The notes under the pieces were generated by a model. It was not told the DNA's origin, searched no databases, and saw only the letters and a list, made by a program, of their open reading frames with translations. This document shows, one piece after another, positions 61,340 through 64,000 of a stretch of 64,000 bases of DNA. The translations under genes were made by a program, and so were the position numbers. This DNA comes from an uncultured Alistipes sp. (lineage in GTDB: Bacteria > Bacteroidota > Bacteroidia > Bacteroidales > Rikenellaceae): the NCBI GenBank assembly GCA_944321175.1, contig CALUKI010000001.1, positions 1 through 64,000 on the forward strand. Direction: 5' to 3'. Numbering within the stretch: the first letter of the stretch is position 1; each line of letters starts with the position of its first letter.

Positions 61340-61439
61340 AATGAATTTAGTTATAAAAGTTATTAAGCATTGATTTCGTTCATTTCCGTTCGCACGCGTT
61401 CCAAAACCTCTCGCAAGGCCCTTCGAACAATAGTACGCA

Positions 61440-61471
61440 CAAATATATAAAACTCGCTCTGATTATGCAAC
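61440..61471 (-). promoter_or_regulatory. promoter of the OmpA/TPR lipoprotein gene
   Basis: On the minus strand, GTTG (61468-61471), a 20-base spacer and TATATTTG (61440-61447). It lies about 100 bases before the ATG. Confidence 0.65.
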
Positions 61472-61483
61472 TTTTTTATGCGA

Positions 61484-61520
61484 AAAAAACCACTTCGAAT
61501 CTCCTTCAAAGCGGTTTTTC
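61484..61520 (-). terminator. pnp terminator
   Basis: A stem of about 12 paired bases with two G-U pairs (AAAACCGCTTTG with CGAAGTGGTTTT, 9-base loop) ending in a run of seven T on the minus strand, 64 bases past the pnp stop. Confidence 0.75.
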
Positions 61521-61583
61521 TCGCTGCTTTATGGCCGCGGGCACATGCAATCCGGAAACATGCCGGCCCGCCGCCCCCGCAAT

Positions 61584-63782
61584 TTATTCGCGGCGACGAT
61601 GTTCCCGATCGCCCCGCGGACGGCGCTCCCGCTCCACATACCCTTCGGGTTTGGGCAGCAGCGCACGATGGGAGAGCTTCAGCTTGCCCGTCTTGTCGTC
61701 CACCCCGATCAGCTTCACGTCGATCATGTCGCCCTCCTTGAGGCCGCTCTCCTCCATCGTTTCGAAACGTTTCCATTCGATCTCCGAAATGTGGAGCAAA
61801 GCCTCTTTGCCGGGCAGGATCTCCACGAACGCACCGAACGGTACGATCGATTTGATCTTGCCATGATAGGTCTCTCCGATCTCCGGCACGGCAACGATCT
61901 CCTTGATGCGCTGCAAAGCACCGTCAATCGCACTCTTATCGACACCGAAAATATCGACGATACCCTTCTGGTCATCCTCCGTAATGGTAATGGTCGTATT
62001 GGTCTGCTTCTGGATCTCCTGAATGACCTTGCCGCCCGGGCCGATCACGGCGCCGATCGCATCTTTCGGGATATTGATCTGTACCAGACGCGGCACGAAC
62101 GGCTTGTAGTCGGCACGCGGTTCCGCAATGCACTCCGTCAGAATGTTCAGGATATGCAAACGGCCTTTGCGGGCCTGTTCCAACGCGGCGGCAAGCACCT
62201 CATAGGAGAGGCCGTCAACCTTGATATCCATCTGCGTCGCCGTAATACCGTCGCGCGTACCTGTCACCTTGAAGTCCATATCGCCCAGATGGTCTTCGTC
62301 GCCCAGAATATCCGACAACACGGCCCATTTGCCCGTCTCCGAATCCGAGATCAGTCCCATGGCGATACCCGACACGGGCTTCTTCAGTTTCACGCCGGCA
62401 TCCATCAGCGCCAGCGTACCGGCACATACCGTCGCCATCGACGACGAACCGTTCGATTCGAGAATATCCGAGACCACGCGCACCGCGTAGGGGTTCTCTT
62501 CACCCAGCGGAACCATCGGCTTGAGCGCCCGCCATGCCAAATGGCCGTGTCCGATCTCGCGGCGCGAAAGACCGCGCGCAGCCTTCGCCTCACCCGTCGA
62601 GAAGGGCGGGAAGTTGTAGTGCAGGACAAACTGTTCGGTACCCTGTACCAGCACCTCATCCTTCACCTTCTCATCGAGTTTCGTTCCCAGCGTCACCGTC
62701 GCCAGCGCCTGCGTCTCACCCCGCGTGAAGACGGCCGAACCGTGTGCCGCAGGCAGATAGTCCACCTCGCACCAGATCGGACGGATCTCGTCCGTGCGGC
62801 GTCCGTCCAGCCGCTTGCCCTCGTCGAGAATCATGTTGCGCATCGCCTTCTTCTGCACATAATCGTGGAAATAGCGATGGATCAGCGGAGCCTTTTCAAC
62901 CAGCTCCTCTTCCGTATAACGCGATGCGAACTCGGCCTCCAGCGCATTGAACATATCTTCGCGCTCGTGCTTCATCGTTCCGCTCGTGGCGATCGCATAT
63001 GCCTTGTCGTACAGCTCCCTGATGATCGTCTGCCTGAGCTCCTCGTCGTTGACCTCGTGGCAGTAGGTGCGTTTTACGTCCTTGCCCAGCTCCTTCGACA
63101 GTTCGATCTGAACCGCGCAGTGGCGCTTGATCTCCTCGTGGGCGAACTTGATGGCTCCGAGCATCACCTCTTCCGAAACCTCCTTCATCTCACCCTCGAC
63201 CATCAGGATGTTGTCGATCGTACCGCCGACCATGATATCGAGATCCACCTCGCTCATCTGCGAGAAGGTGGGGTTGATGCAGTACTCGCCGTTGATGCGC
63301 GCAACGCGCACCTCCGAAATCGGGCCGCCGAACGGGATATCCGATACGGCCAGTGCAGCCGATGCGGCCAAACCGGCCAAGGCATCGGGCTGAATATCCT
63401 TGTCCGCCGAAATGAGATTTACCGTCACATATACCTCGGCATGGTAATCCGACGGGAACAACGGGCGCAAGGCCCGATCGATCAATCGTGCAACGAGAAT
63501 CTCACTGTCGTTGGCCTTGCCTTCGCGCTTCATGAATCCGCCCGGATAACGTCCGCAGGCGGCGTATTTCTCCTTGTATTCGACCTGCAACGGCATGAAA
63601 TCCGTGTCGGGTTTTGCCTCCTTCGCGGCTACGACCGTCGCCAGCAGCATCGTATCGCCCTGCTTCACGACAACCGCACCGTCGGCCTGTTTGGCCAATT
63701 TGCCGGTCTCGATCATGATCTCGCGTCCGTCGGCGAGCTTGATGAACTTCTGAACGGCATTGTACAGCTTCTTTTCTTCCAT
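61584..63782 (-). CDS. pnp: polyribonucleotide nucleotidyltransferase (PNPase)
   Basis: A 732-residue 3'-5' phosphorolytic exoribonuclease. Two RNase PH-type domains are present (ending [12 protein letters not shown] and the second with [20 protein letters not shown]). They are followed by a KH domain ([20 protein letters not shown]) and an S1 domain ([20 protein letters not shown]). The C-terminus is Arg-rich ([14 protein letters not shown]). Start 63782 is preferred: AAGGA lies upstream, while the alternative ATG at 63818 abuts the intergenic hairpin. It is downstream of rpsO, the classic rpsO-pnp order. Confidence 0.96.
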   Translation of the reverse strand: MEEKKLYNAVQKFIKLADGREIMIETGKLAKQADGAVVVKQGDTMLLATVVAAKEAKPDTDFMPLQVEYKEKYAACGRYPGGFMKREGKANDSEILVARLIDRALRPLFPSDYHAEVYVTVNLISADKDIQPDALAGLAASAALAVSDIPFGGPISEVRVARINGEYCINPTFSQMSEVDLDIMVGGTIDNILMVEGEMKEVSEEVMLGAIKFAHEEIKRHCAVQIELSKELGKDVKRTYCHEVNDEELRQTIIRELYDKAYAIATSGTMKHEREDMFNALEAEFASRYTEEELVEKAPLIHRYFHDYVQKKAMRNMILDEGKRLDGRRTDEIRPIWCEVDYLPAAHGSAVFTRGETQALATVTLGTKLDEKVKDEVLVQGTEQFVLHYNFPPFSTGEAKAARGLSRREIGHGHLAWRALKPMVPLGEENPYAVRVVSDILESNGSSSMATVCAGTLALMDAGVKLKKPVSGIAMGLISDSETGKWAVLSDILGDEDHLGDMDFKVTGTRDGITATQMDIKVDGLSYEVLAAALEQARKGRLHILNILTECIAEPRADYKPFVPRLVQINIPKDAIGAVIGPGGKVIQEIQKQTNTTITITEDDQKGIVDIFGVDKSAIDGALQRIKEIVAVPEIGETYHGKIKSIVPFGAFVEILPGKEALLHISEIEWKRFETMEESGLKEGDMIDVKLIGVDDKTGKLKLSHRALLPKPEGYVERERRPRGDREHRRRE

Positions 63783-63820
63783 AACGTCTAAAATATCCTT
63801 GTGTTGTTCGTTTTCCATGC

Positions 63821-63856
63821 AAAATGGAGCGGCCACCGCGGTGACTGCCCCATTTT
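63821..63856 (-). terminator. rpsO-pnp intergenic hairpin
   Basis: A 17-bp near-perfect stem (AAAATGG..GC..CACC and complement) with a T-rich 3' side on the minus strand, between the rpsO stop and pnp. It may be the rpsO terminator and, by analogy with E. coli, a processing site in pnp autoregulation. The latter is inference. Confidence 0.65.
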
Positions 63857-63868
63857 TCGGCACCCGTA

Positions 63869-64000
63869 CTACTTGCGGAGATTGAGTGTCTTGACAATGG
63901 CGCGATAGCGCTCGATGTCGATCTCCTTGAGGTACTCAAGCAACTGACGACGCTTGCCGACCAGACGCAGCAGTGCGCGCTGTGTTCCGAAATCGTGACG
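63869..64000 (-). CDS. rpsO: 30S ribosomal protein S15, C-terminal part (cut by the window edge)
   Basis: The last 43 codons are present, reading [20 protein letters not shown] and ending VKTLNLRK. The [15 protein letters not shown] core is diagnostic for S15, which binds 16S rRNA helix h22. The 5' part lies beyond the window. It is directly upstream of pnp on the same strand. Confidence 0.95.
   Translation of the reverse strand, partial: RHDFGTQRALLRLVGKRRQLLEYLKEIDIERYRAIVKTLNLRK

Noticed and set aside
1..64000. CRISPR array, IS element or prophage
   Set aside because: No regularly spaced repeats, transposase, integrase or phage structural genes were seen on either strand.

Overview
The window looks like chromosome of a high-GC Bacteroidales bacterium, most likely Alistipes or a close Rikenellaceae relative. 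This is inferred from content, not from a search. The clues are many TAnnTTTG -7 promoter elements typical of Bacteroidota, a SusC/SusD pair, the rpmB-rpmG-DUF4295 cluster, Bat-type aerotolerance genes, many lipoproteins, and GC-rich coding sequence. No phage, IS element, integrase or CRISPR array was seen.

Layout. 0.2-1 kb: a small membrane peptide, a TerB-like protein and a small conserved protein. 1.2-9.8 kb (mostly minus strand): housekeeping genes rny, zapA with a coiled-coil partner, rimO, a DUF4919-like gene, ftsY, DUF4295, rpmG and rpmB. One plus-strand secreted protein and G9/purine-rich intergenic DNA interrupt the block. 10-18.4 kb: a Crp/Fnr-type regulator divergent from four lipoprotein genes. 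These are a metzincin-motif protein followed by three related fimbrillin-anchor-like proteins; a 16-bp perfect palindrome sits at the promoter. 18.4-19.2 kb: rpmE2 and a CAU tRNA.

19.4-41.4 kb is the most unusual part. It holds a GPH sugar symporter, a LacI-type regulator fused in frame to an FAD-dependent oxidoreductase, a free paralogue of that oxidoreductase, a sodium/solute symporter, a zinc dehydrogenase and a PfkB kinase. These are followed by a histidine phosphatase, two metallophosphoesterases, a surface lipoprotein, SusC and SusD. There is no recognisable glycoside hydrolase. The natural reading is a SusCD uptake locus for a phosphorylated substrate: phosphatases outside the cytoplasm, then import, oxidation and re-phosphorylation. 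The susC gene carries a G9 tract inside its signal peptide and is out of frame by one base, which looks like a phase-variable OFF state (or a homopolymer sequencing error).

41.9-48.5 kb: ferritin and a MoxR/DUF58/Bat operon. 49.4-56.9 kb: a second sugar locus with two DUF1080 (3-keto-glycoside hydrolase family) proteins and two Gfo/Idh/MocA oxidoreductases. 57.1-64 kb: an S1/P1-type nuclease, deoC, an OmpA/TPR lipoprotein, pnp and the 3' end of rpsO.

Recurring non-coding motifs are worth attention: four G9/C9 tracts, long perfect palindromes beside genes, and purine-rich strand-asymmetric intergenic segments.
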